From Cytophagales bacterium (GTDB lineage: Bacteria > Bacteroidota > Bacteroidia > Cytophagales > Spirosomataceae), in contig JANSYO010000011.1 of NCBI GenBank assembly GCA_024742395.1, forward strand, positions 32,549 to 96,548: a DNA stretch of 64,000 bases, in the 5' to 3' direction. This document shows, one piece after another, positions 54,101 to 63,231 of this stretch. Each line of letters opens with the position of its first letter. Positions within the stretch are counted from its first letter, which is position 1. Both the position numbers and the translations under genes were made by a program. Below the pieces are notes generated by a model, which ran no database searches, was not told the DNA's origin, and saw nothing but the letters and a program-made list of their open reading frames with translations.

Positions 54101-55154
54101 TAATGAAATTAAAAACTTGTTTAACCGCTTTTATCAGGCCAGCAATAATGTTTCTGAAACCAAGCGAAAAGGAGCCGGTATTGGATTGGAACTGGTGACT
54201 CGTTTGATTAAAAAACACCGAGGGTTTATTGATATTCAGAGTCAGGAAGGTGTTTATACACACGTTTTATTTTATCTGCCAATTGAGAAGAGCCACTTTT
54301 TGACCAGTGAACTTAAGTTATCTACCCATAGTATGGTCATTCTGGAAGACCGAAACGGTACGCTTACCAAGGGTAATAAACTCAAGCCTAAACTGCTATT
54401 AGTAGATGATGAGGCCGAAATACTGGGCCTTTTAGAACAGACATTGATTAGTGATTTTGACATTACCAAGGCTTCAGATGGCGAGGGAGCTTTTGAGCTT
54501 TTGCTCAATCAGGAGTTTGACTTGGTAATTAGTGATTTATCAATGCCGCGTATGAATGGACTTACGCTGCTTCAAAATGTTAAAAGAGATGCGGCTCTCT
54601 GCCATATTCCGTTTATTATTCTCACAGGTTTAAACGCAGAGTCTCAAAAATTGACCTGCCTTCAGAGTGGAGTTGATGATTTCATCGATAAACCTTTTAG
54701 CCCTGATCTGGTAAAGTGGCGAGCAAAAAATCTGATTGAAAACAGAAACATTTTAAAGTCAAAGTACTCCAAATCTTTTGAGATTGACCCCAAAATTGAT
54801 GAAGAAGAATCTCCAAACGAGTTGTTTATAAAACAGGTAATTGGTTTGATTGAAAAACACATTCAGGACAATAGCCTTAGTGTGGAGTTTTTGGCAGAAG
54901 AGTGTTCTATGAGCAGAGCCACTTTCTATAGAAAAATGGAAAGCTTACTGGGTGAGCCACCTTCAGTTTTCATCAGATCATACAGACTAAAAAAGGCCGC
55001 TAAACTGTTAAAAGCAGGGAATTATTATATCTCCGAAATAGCCTATCAAACAGGCTTCAACAACCCGAAATATTTTGCCAAATGTTTCCAAAAAGAGTTT
55101 GGCTGCTCGCCCAAAGAATACGTAAAAACTTTAGCGAGCATTTCTTCAAACTAA
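51108..55154 (+). CDS. Hybrid two-component system regulator (HTCS)
   Basis: This 1348-residue protein fuses a complete phosphorelay. A signal (MVWLSALCFFLSFFQVSAQ) is followed by two-component propeller repeats (~30-640), a Y_Y_Y domain (~700-775) and a membrane helix (AFVIYFLVAVSLLYLAYYLF). The kinase has H835 in FSDLSHEIKNRLSLLLGPL and a HATPase domain (NLLNNALKYTPSGG, GAGIGLELV). The receiver has D1143 (LVISDLSMPRMNG) and an AraC-type HTH closes it (FLAEECSMSRATFYRKM, ISEIAYQTGFNNPKYFAKCF). Such regulators sense an oligosaccharide with the periplasmic propeller and activate the adjacent locus, here presumably SusC/SusD and sulfatases downstream. The ATG follows the sulfatase stop directly. 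Confidence 0.96.
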   Translation: MINQGKKEERQSSRMVWLSALCFFLSFFQVSAQLNTHISEESWLPNRAVNCIFQDSEGLLWVGTASGLYRYDGAHVRHYATNPNTTNAIYTNHVTDINEDDLGNILIATESGFSSLKKGPEKFTTLSNEIERFHFFQNTGNGEKWLNYGSGKLVEVSETSNAENLIKKTLYVPLQITGEITDLVSWKGGKLLLSSNRGLFLFDTKTGETIDLQFTYQVQVMHKLKDNRIFLGTTGQGLFEVQLANEKVQVIRRYHFGKKSEAGYDQIISLSGNAEDNELLISTRKMYYHAKIESGGLTFSATPKDTDLLFDNTILTTFIDNTGIFWIGTLRGLLKVTPAMLIAERIRISPENYVPVNHQIYHLFKENKERVWLKTRDDGSFTYNPLTGKFTKIDFSQNIQRVDRSSEGYFIAFDNQAVYRFDNFSVKPKLNEVVKTSGSILSSLEVSPGEWWFGRSKLGLVPYYSTTKPKYSHLLEKLNREVKDFSIIYTMTKDSKDNVWFGSKGHGLIKVSLSTGDITVYSSIENEEKVSRRILNIKEDSKGRIWVCSREAGLYLYNPDKDDFTQYTVMDGLPSNVISAIAEDDQNNLIISTDNGLAMYRPDQPLHFISFGEKDGIRNTDFSFNSVAEGEEGEEYFGNSNGLYKVHVNDLIDKTAPEAIYITGFDVIGVRKAESLTDTLTNKEEYLSGQKEIILPASRNDFRISFSLRDFNSAYKNKYAYRLAGHDDQWKFILNGQQTVQFLDVPPGHYVFELKAANGYGIWSTDIKRVSIYVGKPFWQTTTAFVIYFLVAVSLLYLAYYLFRRWNNLQHKLKEERELGALHDQQMIYFSDLSHEIKNRLSLLLGPLENALSGKKVNQAVLNNLYQQTMRLKKMTDQIMNIRNSEAGEFVLQVGQNKLFDSIEKRCKETEAFAVVRDINLNYSLGTEPKEAWIDEELLEIILLNLLNNALKYTPSGGEVLVRSEVVELEKSDLPDSAPKPGTYLKCVVEDTGIGIPSNEIKNLFNRFYQASNNVSETKRKGAGIGLELVTRLIKKHRGFIDIQSQEGVYTHVLFYLPIEKSHFLTSELKLSTHSMVILEDRNGTLTKGNKLKPKLLLVDDEAEILGLLEQTLISDFDITKASDGEGAFELLLNQEFDLVISDLSMPRMNGLTLLQNVKRDAALCHIPFIILTGLNAESQKLTCLQSGVDDFIDKPFSPDLVKWRAKNLIENRNILKSKYSKSFEIDPKIDEEESPNELFIKQVIGLIEKHIQDNSLSVEFLAEECSMSRATFYRKMESLLGEPPSVFIRSYRLKKAAKLLKAGNYYISEIAYQTGFNNPKYFAKCFQKEFGCSPKEYVKTLASISSN

Positions 55155-55248
55155 TTTTTTCCATCTTTCTAAGTCCCGAAGTGATTATAAATAATTTATA
55201 ATAAGGGGATTATTGGCTGTGATTCATTTGTGCCCCTCTTTTGAGACA

Positions 55249-55276
55249 TTTGGCCATATATAATGGATTAGGTTTG
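55249..55276 (+). promoter_or_regulatory. Bacteroidota-type promoter of the SusC gene
   Basis: TTTG (55249-55252) and TAGGTTTG (55269-55276) with a 16-nt spacer fit the Bacteroidota -33 TTTG / -7 TAnnTTTG consensus. They lie 46 nt upstream of the SusC ATG. Confidence 0.6.
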
Positions 55277-55322
55277 CTTAACGATTCTTAAAAGAAATAT
55301 TAACCAAACCTATCGCGAACTT

Positions 55323-58300
55323 ATGTTTAGAAATTTACAGTCAAAAAGTATCGCAGTACTGTTCTTACTTTTTCTAACTTTTGGCCTTCAGGCCCAAAGC
55401 CTAATTACAGGAAAAATTATAGATCAGGACTCCGAAGATTTAGTGGGAGTGAGTGTGATTGTCAAAGGAACTACCCGGGGGGTAAATTCTGATATTGACG
55501 GCAAATACTCCATTCAGGCTTCGCCTGGCGAAGAGCTTATTTTCTCATTTATTGGTTACACAAGTGAGAGTGTAATTGTGGGTAATCAGACCATAATTAA
55601 TGTAACCCTTAATCAATCTGACGCCTTGCTTGATGAAGTAGTTGTAGTGGGTTACGGTGTTACTCAAAAACGTGACCTTACGGGTTCAGTGGCTCAGGTA
55701 GATGCCGAGAGCCTCGAGAATGCTCCTGGTTCCAGAGTAGATCAGATGCTTCAGGGAAGAGCTGCAGGTGTAATGGTAACCTCATCTAACGGTTCACCCG
55801 GAGCAAGGAGCTCCATTAGAATCAGAGGAGGAAACTCGGTAAATGCTGACAATGAGCCTTTATACGTGATCGATGGATTTATTGTAGGTACAGACTTTAA
55901 TCTTAATAATCTGAATACCAATGATATTGAATCTATTGATATTCTGAAAGACGCTACAGCCATCTCTATTTACGGTACTAGAGGAGCCAATGGTGTAATT
56001 CTGATTACCACTAAAAGCGGTAAAGGAGCCGGAAGCGGAAAGCCAACCGTAACAGCGAACATTTACTCAGGTGTACAGAATATTGCTCGTAAGATTAATT
56101 ACCTGAACGGCCCGGATAGAATTGCCTATGGTAAAGAGTTATCAGAGTTTTCCGGAGAGGCAGATCCCTTCACAAACCCTGCTGAAGCCGGTAATACAGA
56201 CTGGCAAGATTTAATAACTCAAACCGGGGCTATCTATAATGGAGATATCTCCATAGCGGGTCAGAATGATGATCTTAACTATTACATCTCTGCCAATTAC
56301 TTTAATCAGGAAGGGATTATAAAAAACACCGGACTGGAGCGTTACAATTTGAGAACAAACTTTGATTTCAAAATCACTCCTAAAGTAACTGCTGGCCTTC
56401 GTTTAAATGGCTCGTTTACAAACACCAATAACAATAAGGTAGACCTTTGGAGTATGCGTGAAGTGCTTACGGCATTTCCGGCGTACTATCCGGATGGTTC
56501 TTATTGGGATGCCAATACTGTAACAGGTGGTGTTCTGAGAAACCCTATTGCTGATATAGAGCAGCGTACAGATTTTACTTACGGTACCAACTTACTAACC
56601 ACCGCTTATGTGGAGTACAAACCTGCTAAAAACATCACGATTCGATCTTCCATTGGACCAAAGATTAACTGGTCAAAGAGAAATCAGTACGACTCAGGCC
56701 TACTTCCTCAAAGAGCAGTAGCTCAGACAGGTGGTTTTGGTGACGTCAATACCTACTTTAGTTTTGATATTCTTCAGGAGAATACCGTTACCTGGACAAA
56801 GAAAATCAACGATAACAATCGCTTTGATTTACTAGGTGGATTTACCTGGCAAAAAGGAAGTCAGGAGTCTTTCTGGGCACAAACTCAAGGAATCTCAATT
56901 GACGCTATTGGCTATGATGACTTAAGTCTGGGTGATCCATTGACATACCGTGTGGGCTCAGGATACAGCGACTCACGTCAGTTGGTCTCCTGGTTAGGTC
57001 GTGCCAATTATTCCTTCAAAGATAAATACTTGCTTACCGTTGTAGGTAGAGTGGATGGTGCTTCTGTTTATTCCGGTTCAAACAATGCGTATGCGTTTTT
57101 CCCTTCGGCGGCTTTTGCCTGGAGAATTATTGATGAGCCATTTATGCAGAATCAAAACCTATTCAGCAACCTGAAATTGAGAACCAGCTTAGGTAGTGCA
57201 GGTAAGGAGTCTATCAATCCTTACAACACTTTAGCAGTGCTAAATAACAGCATTTTGGTATTCAATGACGTACAAGCCGTGGGTATACAGCGTGGCCGTC
57301 CGGCCAATCCGGAATTGAAGTGGGAAACCACTAATCAGGTGGATGTAGGACTTGAGTTTGGCTTTCTGAACAATAGAATTACTGGTGAAATAGACTACTA
57401 TTATAAGAGAACCAAAGATCTTTTATTGGCTCGTCAGATTCCGAAAGTAACAGGTTTTGATACAAAGCTTGAGAACATTGGGTCAATACAAAACCAGGGG
57501 CTAGAATTCATGCTAAACACCGTGAATGTCAATAAAAACGATTTTCGTTGGGAGTCTACTTTGACACTTTCAGGTAACAGATCAAAAGTGTTAAACATTG
57601 CTGGCGTGGATGAAATCATCATTTATACCCTGGTGCAGGGAGGTCCGGGTGCTAAATTAATAGTAGGACAGCCGGTGGGTGTATTTACTGGGGTAGAGTA
57701 TTTAGGTACCTACAAGTCGCAGGAAGAAATAGACGCCGATGGAAACTTAGGTATCAGACAAGTAGTGGGTGGCCCAAGATTTAAGGACGAAAACGGAGAT
57801 GGGAAAATCAATAATGATGACCATGTGGTAATGGGGAATCCGGAACCACTTTTCTTTGGAGGTATCAATAACTCGGTTTCCTATAAAAATTTCACTTTGG
57901 ATGTATTCCTTCAGGGAACCTACGGAAACGACATTTATAACGAATACAATCAACGTGGCTTCTTTGGAAGAAGTACCGCGAACTTCTATGCTGAGCTAAA
58001 CGACAGATGGACACCTACCAACAATACTTCGGACATTCCACGTGCGGGAAGTATGATCAGTATTGCAGATGTAAGATCTAACACAGCACTTCTTGAAGAT
58101 GGCTCTCATCTGAGAGTAAAAACCATTAAACTGGCCTATGACATTCCTGTTAAGTCTTCAACCATTAAAAGCCTGAATGTCTATGGCGTAGGTAATAACC
58201 TTTTCTTGGCTTCAAGTTTCAGGGGATACGATCCGGAGGCAAATCGCCTGAGCTCAAACTCTACGGTAAGAGGTATAGTAAGAGCCGAGTATCCGAATGC

Positions 58301-58337
58301 AAAAACAATCACTTTTGGTGTAAAAGCTAACTTTTAA
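55323..58337 (+). CDS. susC-like: SusC/RagA-family TonB-dependent outer-membrane transporter
   Basis: This 1004-residue protein has a signal peptide (SIAVLFLLFLTFGLQAQ), an N-terminal carboxypeptidase-regulatory-like domain (LITGKIIDQDSEDLVGVSVIVKG), the TonB-linked DEVVVVGYG box, and a plug domain with PLYVIDGF and the TRGANGVILITTK motif of SusC proteins. A beta-barrel follows, ending ITFGVKANF. With the SusD-like lipoprotein 11 nt downstream it should form the glycan importer for products of the surface sulfatases. It has its own predicted promoter, separate from the HTCS unit. Confidence 0.96.
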   Translation: MFRNLQSKSIAVLFLLFLTFGLQAQSLITGKIIDQDSEDLVGVSVIVKGTTRGVNSDIDGKYSIQASPGEELIFSFIGYTSESVIVGNQTIINVTLNQSDALLDEVVVVGYGVTQKRDLTGSVAQVDAESLENAPGSRVDQMLQGRAAGVMVTSSNGSPGARSSIRIRGGNSVNADNEPLYVIDGFIVGTDFNLNNLNTNDIESIDILKDATAISIYGTRGANGVILITTKSGKGAGSGKPTVTANIYSGVQNIARKINYLNGPDRIAYGKELSEFSGEADPFTNPAEAGNTDWQDLITQTGAIYNGDISIAGQNDDLNYYISANYFNQEGIIKNTGLERYNLRTNFDFKITPKVTAGLRLNGSFTNTNNNKVDLWSMREVLTAFPAYYPDGSYWDANTVTGGVLRNPIADIEQRTDFTYGTNLLTTAYVEYKPAKNITIRSSIGPKINWSKRNQYDSGLLPQRAVAQTGGFGDVNTYFSFDILQENTVTWTKKINDNNRFDLLGGFTWQKGSQESFWAQTQGISIDAIGYDDLSLGDPLTYRVGSGYSDSRQLVSWLGRANYSFKDKYLLTVVGRVDGASVYSGSNNAYAFFPSAAFAWRIIDEPFMQNQNLFSNLKLRTSLGSAGKESINPYNTLAVLNNSILVFNDVQAVGIQRGRPANPELKWETTNQVDVGLEFGFLNNRITGEIDYYYKRTKDLLLARQIPKVTGFDTKLENIGSIQNQGLEFMLNTVNVNKNDFRWESTLTLSGNRSKVLNIAGVDEIIIYTLVQGGPGAKLIVGQPVGVFTGVEYLGTYKSQEEIDADGNLGIRQVVGGPRFKDENGDGKINNDDHVVMGNPEPLFFGGINNSVSYKNFTLDVFLQGTYGNDIYNEYNQRGFFGRSTANFYAELNDRWTPTNNTSDIPRAGSMISIADVRSNTALLEDGSHLRVKTIKLAYDIPVKSSTIKSLNVYGVGNNLFLASSFRGYDPEANRLSSNSTVRGIVRAEYPNAKTITFGVKANF

Positions 58338-58348
58338 TTGAATCAAAA

Positions 58349-59845
58349 ATGAAGAAAATATTCATATTACTAGCTGCATTAAGTTTGTCAAGTTGTGACG
58401 ACTTTCTGGCAGAAAACGTACGTGGAGTAATCTCTCCGGCAAATTTTTACAACTCCGATCAGGAGGCAATTCAGGCTGCCAACGGACTCTATCAAGGCTT
58501 TAGAGCTAAAAACCTTTATGGTGGCTGGCAGGGCATTTCTGCCTGGACCTTCTTTGGTAGCGACGAGATGATGCCAAGTAGGATTTTCGGTGGTTTAGCT
58601 CCAATCATGGATTACAACCTGACCGAAACAAACTACGGAAACGCTTATATCGTTTGGCGTGACCTTTTTGCTATCGTTGGAGATGCCAATTCGGTAATTG
58701 CTAATGTAGAATCAAACGAGAAACTGTCTGAGGCCATCAGAAATCAAACCGTAGGCGAAGCTTACTTTTTAAGAGCTTTGGCTTATTATCATCTGACGGC
58801 TTTATGGGGAGATGTTCCGTTTTTTACTGAAGAACTACCGCTTGACGAAGTATCCGTTTTAGGAAGAACAGATGCTGCTCAAATAAGAACATCGTTGGTG
58901 GCTGATTTAAAGGCTGCAGAGAATCTTTTACCTTCTTCTCATTCAGGAGGAGACCTGGGCAGAGCCACAAAATGGGCTGCTAAATTTCTTAGAGCCAGAG
59001 TTAACCTTTGGCAAGAAGACTGGGCCGGAGCTTTAGAAGCTTCGAAGGATATCATTGATAATTCACCTCACAGTCTACTTCCTACGTATGAAGAAGTGTT
59101 TGATATTGATAATCAATACAACGATGAAGCCATTTTTGGCTTCGATTTTACGAAGGATGTAAGCGGAAACGCACAGGTAATTACAGATTCATTTAATCCA
59201 AGACTTCGTGATGAGCCTTTGGAGTCGGCTCAAAGAAATGAATTTGCCGCATTGCTTACTTCAAGAGGAGAAGAGTTTAATGGTTACGGGCTTGCGGTAC
59301 CTTTAAATGACTTGGTGAATACGTATCCTCAGGAAGACCTCAGGCGGCCTATGAACATCATGAATGAGTATTTAGGATACCCTTTAAGATATTCGTACCT
59401 GAAGAAAAGAACCAATTTCGACTTTGTAGCTTCTCCACGTGGTAATCACGGTGAATGGTGGATCACCATGCGTTTGGCTCATGTTTATCTTATGGCGGCT
59501 GAAGCGGCCAACGAGCTTAACGACTCTAACGCTGCAAACTATATTAATCAAGTGAGAGAGCGTGCCTTTTCTCCGGCTCAGCCACTTTCAGGCTTAAGCC
59601 AGACAGAGCTTAGACAAGCCATCAGAGATGAATACAAATGGGAGCTGGCAGGCGAGTCTGAAAGAAGATATGATTTGATAAGATGGGGGATTTTAGTAGA
59701 AACTGTTCAGAATGCGGACTACGGAATCTTTAAAGGAAATGAAAACATAAAACCTCATATGGTTAAACTTCCAATCCCCGCAGAAGAAATAGTGTTGAAT
59801 CCGGCTTTGCTTGATTCTGACCCCACTAATAATGGTTATAGATAA
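58349..59845 (+). CDS. susD-like: SusD/RagB-family surface glycan-binding lipoprotein
   Basis: This 498-residue protein has lipobox SLSSC (Cys16) and the SusD helical scaffold: SAWTFFGSDEMM, then VGEAYFLRALAYYHLTALWGDVPFF, and the C-terminal RDEYKWELAGESERRYDLIRWG. It partners the SusC transporter, 11 nt upstream, as the lid that captures oligosaccharides. It is followed by a strong hairpin at 59862-59890, which may limit read-through into the sulfatase genes. Confidence 0.96.
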   Translation: MKKIFILLAALSLSSCDDFLAENVRGVISPANFYNSDQEAIQAANGLYQGFRAKNLYGGWQGISAWTFFGSDEMMPSRIFGGLAPIMDYNLTETNYGNAYIVWRDLFAIVGDANSVIANVESNEKLSEAIRNQTVGEAYFLRALAYYHLTALWGDVPFFTEELPLDEVSVLGRTDAAQIRTSLVADLKAAENLLPSSHSGGDLGRATKWAAKFLRARVNLWQEDWAGALEASKDIIDNSPHSLLPTYEEVFDIDNQYNDEAIFGFDFTKDVSGNAQVITDSFNPRLRDEPLESAQRNEFAALLTSRGEEFNGYGLAVPLNDLVNTYPQEDLRRPMNIMNEYLGYPLRYSYLKKRTNFDFVASPRGNHGEWWITMRLAHVYLMAAEAANELNDSNAANYINQVRERAFSPAQPLSGLSQTELRQAIRDEYKWELAGESERRYDLIRWGILVETVQNADYGIFKGNENIKPHMVKLPIPAEEIVLNPALLDSDPTNNGYR

Positions 59846-59861
59846 ACTGGGTTAAGGGACG

Positions 59862-59890
59862 AAAGTGCAGGCTCTTTGAGCCTGTGCTTT
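59862..59890 (+). terminator. Hairpin between SusD and sulfatase genes (attenuator or terminator)
   Basis: AAAGTGCAGGCTC pairs with GAGCCTGTGCTTT (two G-T pairs) around a TTT loop. It lies 16 nt after the SusD stop and 25 nt before the next ATG, where T-rich sequence follows. Confidence 0.75.
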
Positions 59891-59915
59891 GTTATTCATT
59901 TCATAAACTGAAACT

Positions 59916-61322
59916 ATGTTTTATAAAAGTCTACTTACACTCGCCACAGGATTATTAGTCACGGCCAGTGCTTGTCTTAAACAGGTTAACACAGGCTCGG
60001 CAAAGACAAAACCAAACATCATTTATATCATGGCCGATGATCTGGGCTATGGCGATGTAGGGTTTAATGGTCAAGAGAAAATCAAAACGCCAAACATTGA
60101 TAAAATAGCCCGTGAGGGCATAGTTTTTACCAATCACTACTCTGGCTCGCCTGTTTGTGGACCCTCCAGATCTTGTTTACTTACAGGTAAAGATACCGGA
60201 CACACAAGAGTGAGAGGAAACCCAAACTGGACTACTTCCGGTAAAGATGTGGTTTTGCTGGATGAGGACGTTACTGTGGCTGAGGAGTTAAAGAGAGCTG
60301 GCTACAGTACAGCCATTTTCGGAAAGTGGGGTATGGATGAAGCCGGCACTTCTGCTCAAGCCAATAAGCAGGGATTTGACCATTTTTTTGGGTATCGAAG
60401 ACATGGGGCTGCCCATCATTATTATCCTCTTCGTCTTTGGAGAAACACAGAGGAGGTAAAACTGGAGAACAATATTCCGGAGGAAACCACTGGTCAGTTT
60501 TCGCATGACTTAATTGCCTCTGAGGCCCTGCAATATGTAGATAATCAAGCCGCAGAAGGGAATCCATTCTTTCTTTATCTGGCATTTACTATTCCTCACT
60601 ATGAGTTAACTGTACCTGAAGATTCTAAAGAACCTTTTTTGAATCTGGGTTGGGAAGAAAGACCCATGAAAAAAGGTCATTATTACAATGATCCCGAAGG
60701 CAATACCACTTATGCAGGTATGATAGCTCGTATGGATAAAGATATTGGATTACTTATGCAAAAGCTGAAAAGGCTGGGAATTGATGACAATACCCTGATC
60801 ATTTTTACCAGCGACAATGGGCATGAGTATGATAACGGGTTCTTTGATAGCAATTGGAAATTCAAAGGTAGAAAAAGAGATACTTACGAGGGCGGAATTC
60901 ATGTGCCATTTGCGGCCAGATGGCCTTCTCAGATTAAACCAGGCAGTACCACAGATCACATCTCAGCATTTTGGGATTTTCTTCCTACAGCCTGTGAAAT
61001 TGCCGGCTTAACACCTACAGATCCCGAAGTAAATGGCCTATCGTATGTTAATGCCTTAAAGGGGAAAAAGCAGCAAAGCCATAAGTATTTGTATTGGGAA
61101 TTTAATGAGGCTAAAGGTCCACGACAGGCCTTAAGACAAGGCGACTGGAAAATTGTAAAATATTACCAACAGCCAATTGAATTGTATAATTTGAAAGAAG
61201 ATATAAGCGAAGAAAATGATTTGGCTTTAGTATACCCTGATAAGCTCAAAGAATTAGATGAATTGCTAAGTACTGCTCGTACTGATGATCCGAATTATGA
61301 GTTGATCAAAATCAAAAAGTAA
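59916..61322 (+). CDS. S1-family sulfatase, lipoprotein
   Basis: This 468-residue enzyme has a lipobox (VTASAC, Cys20), metal ligands ADDLGYGD (D41, D42) and catalytic Cys81 in VCGPSRSCLLTGK. Later motifs are AIFGKWGMD, FTSDNGHEYDNGFFDSNWKFKGRKRDTYEGGIHVPF and the C-terminal LYWEFNEAKGPRQALRQGDWKIVKY. It resembles the sulfatase at 49674 and may act on a related linkage. The next sulfatase starts directly after its stop, so the two are translationally close-coupled. Confidence 0.93.
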   Translation: MFYKSLLTLATGLLVTASACLKQVNTGSAKTKPNIIYIMADDLGYGDVGFNGQEKIKTPNIDKIAREGIVFTNHYSGSPVCGPSRSCLLTGKDTGHTRVRGNPNWTTSGKDVVLLDEDVTVAEELKRAGYSTAIFGKWGMDEAGTSAQANKQGFDHFFGYRRHGAAHHYYPLRLWRNTEEVKLENNIPEETTGQFSHDLIASEALQYVDNQAAEGNPFFLYLAFTIPHYELTVPEDSKEPFLNLGWEERPMKKGHYYNDPEGNTTYAGMIARMDKDIGLLMQKLKRLGIDDNTLIIFTSDNGHEYDNGFFDSNWKFKGRKRDTYEGGIHVPFAARWPSQIKPGSTTDHISAFWDFLPTACEIAGLTPTDPEVNGLSYVNALKGKKQQSHKYLYWEFNEAKGPRQALRQGDWKIVKYYQQPIELYNLKEDISEENDLALVYPDKLKELDELLSTARTDDPNYELIKIKK

Positions 61323-63197
61323 ATGAAGAAACTAGGTTTGGCCGTAATCTGGATTTTATTGGGTGCTTCCTGGGCAAAGGCTCAGGATCGTCCCAATATT
61401 CTTTGGCTTACGTATGAAGATACTTCTCCGCAATTTTTGGGAAGTTATGGAAATACGGCGGCCAAAACTCCATTCATGGACTCTCTGGCAAAGGTCGGGT
61501 CCAGATTTACACAGGTATTCTCTACCGGAAGCGTATGCTCCCCAAGCAGAACGGCTCTTATAACAGGCATGAAAACCTACACTTTAGGTACAGGTAATCA
61601 CAGAAGTAATTATCCCATACCGGAGTTTGTGAAGGGCTTTCCATATTATCTGAAACAAGCTGGATACTACTGCACGAATAATGCAAAAACTGACTATAAC
61701 GTAGCAGAGACTAAAGCCTTTATTGCAGAAGCATGGCACGAGAGTTCTAACAAAGCTGGATGGTGGAACAGAGAAGAAGGACAGCCGTTTTTTGCTGTAT
61801 TTAATTTCATGAGTAGTCATCAGTCCAGAACCATGACGAACTCATATGAAGAATACGAGCAAATGGTTCTGAGCAAATTGCCAAAAGAGTTGCAGACCTC
61901 AGCAGATGAAGTGCTGTTACCTGAATTTTATAAGGACAGCCCGGCGATGAGAAAACATACCGCCAGAATCTACAATTCCATTTCTTTGGCTGATATGGAA
62001 ATGCGAAATCTTTTTGACAGGCTACAATCTGAAGGACTTCTGGAAAATACAATTGTGTTTTGTTTTGCAGATCATGGAGAAGGAATGCCCCGTGCAAAAA
62101 CAAATGGTGTGGCACTTGGACATCAGGTTCCATTTATCATGTACGTTCCTGAAAAGTATCAGAAAGAGTTTTCGGTCAATAATGGGACTGTGAATACCCA
62201 ACTTCTGGACTTTTGTGATTTGCCACCTACGGTTTTAGATATAGCTAAGGTGCCCGTACCCGAACACTTTCAAGGGCAGAGCCTGTTTAAAGCAGAACAT
62301 CAGAACCTCTTTTTGTCTTCAGATCGCTCAGATGAAAGCTTTGATATGACTCGTACGGTCATCGACGATCAATTTGCTTACACCCGGGTGTTCAGACCTT
62401 ACATTCAGGAGCTTCGTTTCCTCTCTTATATGGATAGGGGCGATATTACTTCCACCATTAGAAAGGATTATGCCGGGGGCAAGCTTAGCTCGGTAGAGTC
62501 TCAAATGCTGGAGCCAAGACCTGTTGAGTTCCTTTATGATATAAAAAATGACCGATGGCAAACCAATAATCTGGCTTTGTTAAAAGAGTATAACGCGGTC
62601 TTGAGTACGTACCGTCAGAAATTAAAGGAGCATTTGATCAATGAACGGGATGTCATGTTTTTGCCGGAAACAGAAATGATCAGGGTATCAAAGACCGGCA
62701 CAATGTATCACTATCGCTTAAATAACAAATTATACCCTGTCAAAGAGATTGTGGATATGGCTTTTTTAGTAGGTCAAGATTCACAAGGCTCTATTAATAA
62801 ACAAAAAAAGGCCTTGCTATCTGAGAATCAAGTACTCAGGTTTTGGGCCGCTATCGGATTAAAATGTCAGCCTACTCAAAACATTCAGCCCTATTTAGGC
62901 ACAATTAAAAATTTAGCGGAACAAGACTCAGATGCTGCTCAGGTAGTATTGGCCTCCATTGTCAGTGAACAAACCAGCGATCATAAGGCATTGAAAAAAG
63001 TATTGGAAAGTAATGACCCCATTTTAAGTTGGATGGCTGTACAAATGCTACTTTATCAAAAAAACAGGGCTGACTTAGTACTCTTTGTCAAAGAAATAGA
63101 AGAAATAAGAAAAAGTGATAAGGCATTTGAACAGTTTTCGCTCTCTGCTAATATGCTTTTTTATCTGGAAGGCCTTCAGCCAGCGGCTATTCCTTAA
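61323..63197 (+). CDS. S1-family sulfatase (N-sulfatase-like) with helical C-terminal region
   Basis: This 624-residue protein has a signal peptide (VIWILLGASWAKAQ) and RPNILWLTYEDTSPQFLG, the opening typical of heparan N-sulfatase-like S1 enzymes. Catalytic Cys72 is in VCSPSRTALITGM; later FADHGEGMPRAK is the conserved metal-binding region. From ~500 to the end the chain changes to helices of HEAT-like character (QVLRFWAAIGLKCQ, DPILSWMAVQMLLYQ), a feature seen in some sulfatases of this group. No lipobox, so probably periplasmic. Its ATG follows the preceding stop without spacing. Actual substrate cannot be assigned. Confidence 0.92.
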   Translation: MKKLGLAVIWILLGASWAKAQDRPNILWLTYEDTSPQFLGSYGNTAAKTPFMDSLAKVGSRFTQVFSTGSVCSPSRTALITGMKTYTLGTGNHRSNYPIPEFVKGFPYYLKQAGYYCTNNAKTDYNVAETKAFIAEAWHESSNKAGWWNREEGQPFFAVFNFMSSHQSRTMTNSYEEYEQMVLSKLPKELQTSADEVLLPEFYKDSPAMRKHTARIYNSISLADMEMRNLFDRLQSEGLLENTIVFCFADHGEGMPRAKTNGVALGHQVPFIMYVPEKYQKEFSVNNGTVNTQLLDFCDLPPTVLDIAKVPVPEHFQGQSLFKAEHQNLFLSSDRSDESFDMTRTVIDDQFAYTRVFRPYIQELRFLSYMDRGDITSTIRKDYAGGKLSSVESQMLEPRPVEFLYDIKNDRWQTNNLALLKEYNAVLSTYRQKLKEHLINERDVMFLPETEMIRVSKTGTMYHYRLNNKLYPVKEIVDMAFLVGQDSQGSINKQKKALLSENQVLRFWAAIGLKCQPTQNIQPYLGTIKNLAEQDSDAAQVVLASIVSEQTSDHKALKKVLESNDPILSWMAVQMLLYQKNRADLVLFVKEIEEIRKSDKAFEQFSLSANMLFYLEGLQPAAIP

Positions 63198-63231
63198 GAC
63201 AAGGGTATTTAAAACACAATCCTATTTGACT

